Source: Desulfurococcales archaeon (GTDB lineage Archaea; Thermoproteota; Thermoprotei_A; Sulfolobales; Ignisphaeraceae). Taken from it: a DNA stretch of 5,923 nucleotides. The stretch is taken from assembly GCA_028276605.1 (NCBI GenBank), contig JAPYWC010000039.1, positions 1 to 5,923 on the forward strand. The letters run 5' to 3'. This document shows, piece by piece, positions 5,917-5,923 of the stretch (position 1 is its first letter; each line of letters opens with the position of its first letter). The notes beneath the pieces were generated by a model. That model was not told the DNA's origin. It saw nothing but the letters and a program-made list of their open reading frames with translations, and did not search any database. The position numbers and the translations under genes are program-made.

Positions 5917-5923
5917 AATCGCT

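Overview
The window looks like chromosomal DNA of a hyperthermophilic crenarchaeote (Thermoproteota). The evidence is the gene content: a Hel308-type helicase, a KH-less archaeal CPSF-like beta-CASP nuclease, an archaeal NAC protein with a C-terminal UBA domain, and a SpoIIM-like membrane protein. Short AT-rich intergenic regions with archaeal TATA-like boxes, heavy use of AGA/AGG for arginine, and GGAG/GAGGT-type ribosome binding sites fit the same picture. The genus cannot be fixed from this window.

Layout. Positions 2-1753 (+) hold the last ~583 codons of a Hel308 DNA helicase whose N-terminus, including the Walker A motif, lies off the left edge. It converges, with an 8-nt gap, on an unrecognised 217-aa protein at 1762-2415 (-). 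Positions 2416-3133 (718 nt) contain no intact gene. They hold an AT-rich promoter zone, a 50-bp imperfect palindrome with no spacer (2510-2559), and what reads as a decayed protein gene (2585-3101, +) with one in-frame stop and one frame change. Positions 3134-4414 (-) encode the beta-CASP ribonuclease. It is transcribed divergently from the NAC gene (4537-4920, +) across a 122-nt gap between the two start codons. A small cysteine-containing hypothetical ORF (4889-5239, -) overlaps the 3' end of NAC on the opposite strand. It diverges from a SpoIIM-like membrane protein gene (5359-5916, +) across 119 nt containing a palindromic AT-rich promoter element and a tandem 8-bp repeat.

How the genes relate. 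This is mostly a housekeeping information-processing neighbourhood: fork repair (Hel308), RNA processing or decay (beta-CASP enzyme), and nascent-chain handling at the ribosome (NAC). Gene orientation alternates, so no long operon is visible; the NAC/beta-CASP and hypothetical/SpoIIM pairs could each share a bidirectional promoter region. I see no CRISPR array, insertion sequence, tRNA, rRNA or recognisable defence system. The items most worth a second look are the 50-bp palindrome beside the decayed gene and the two unassigned proteins.
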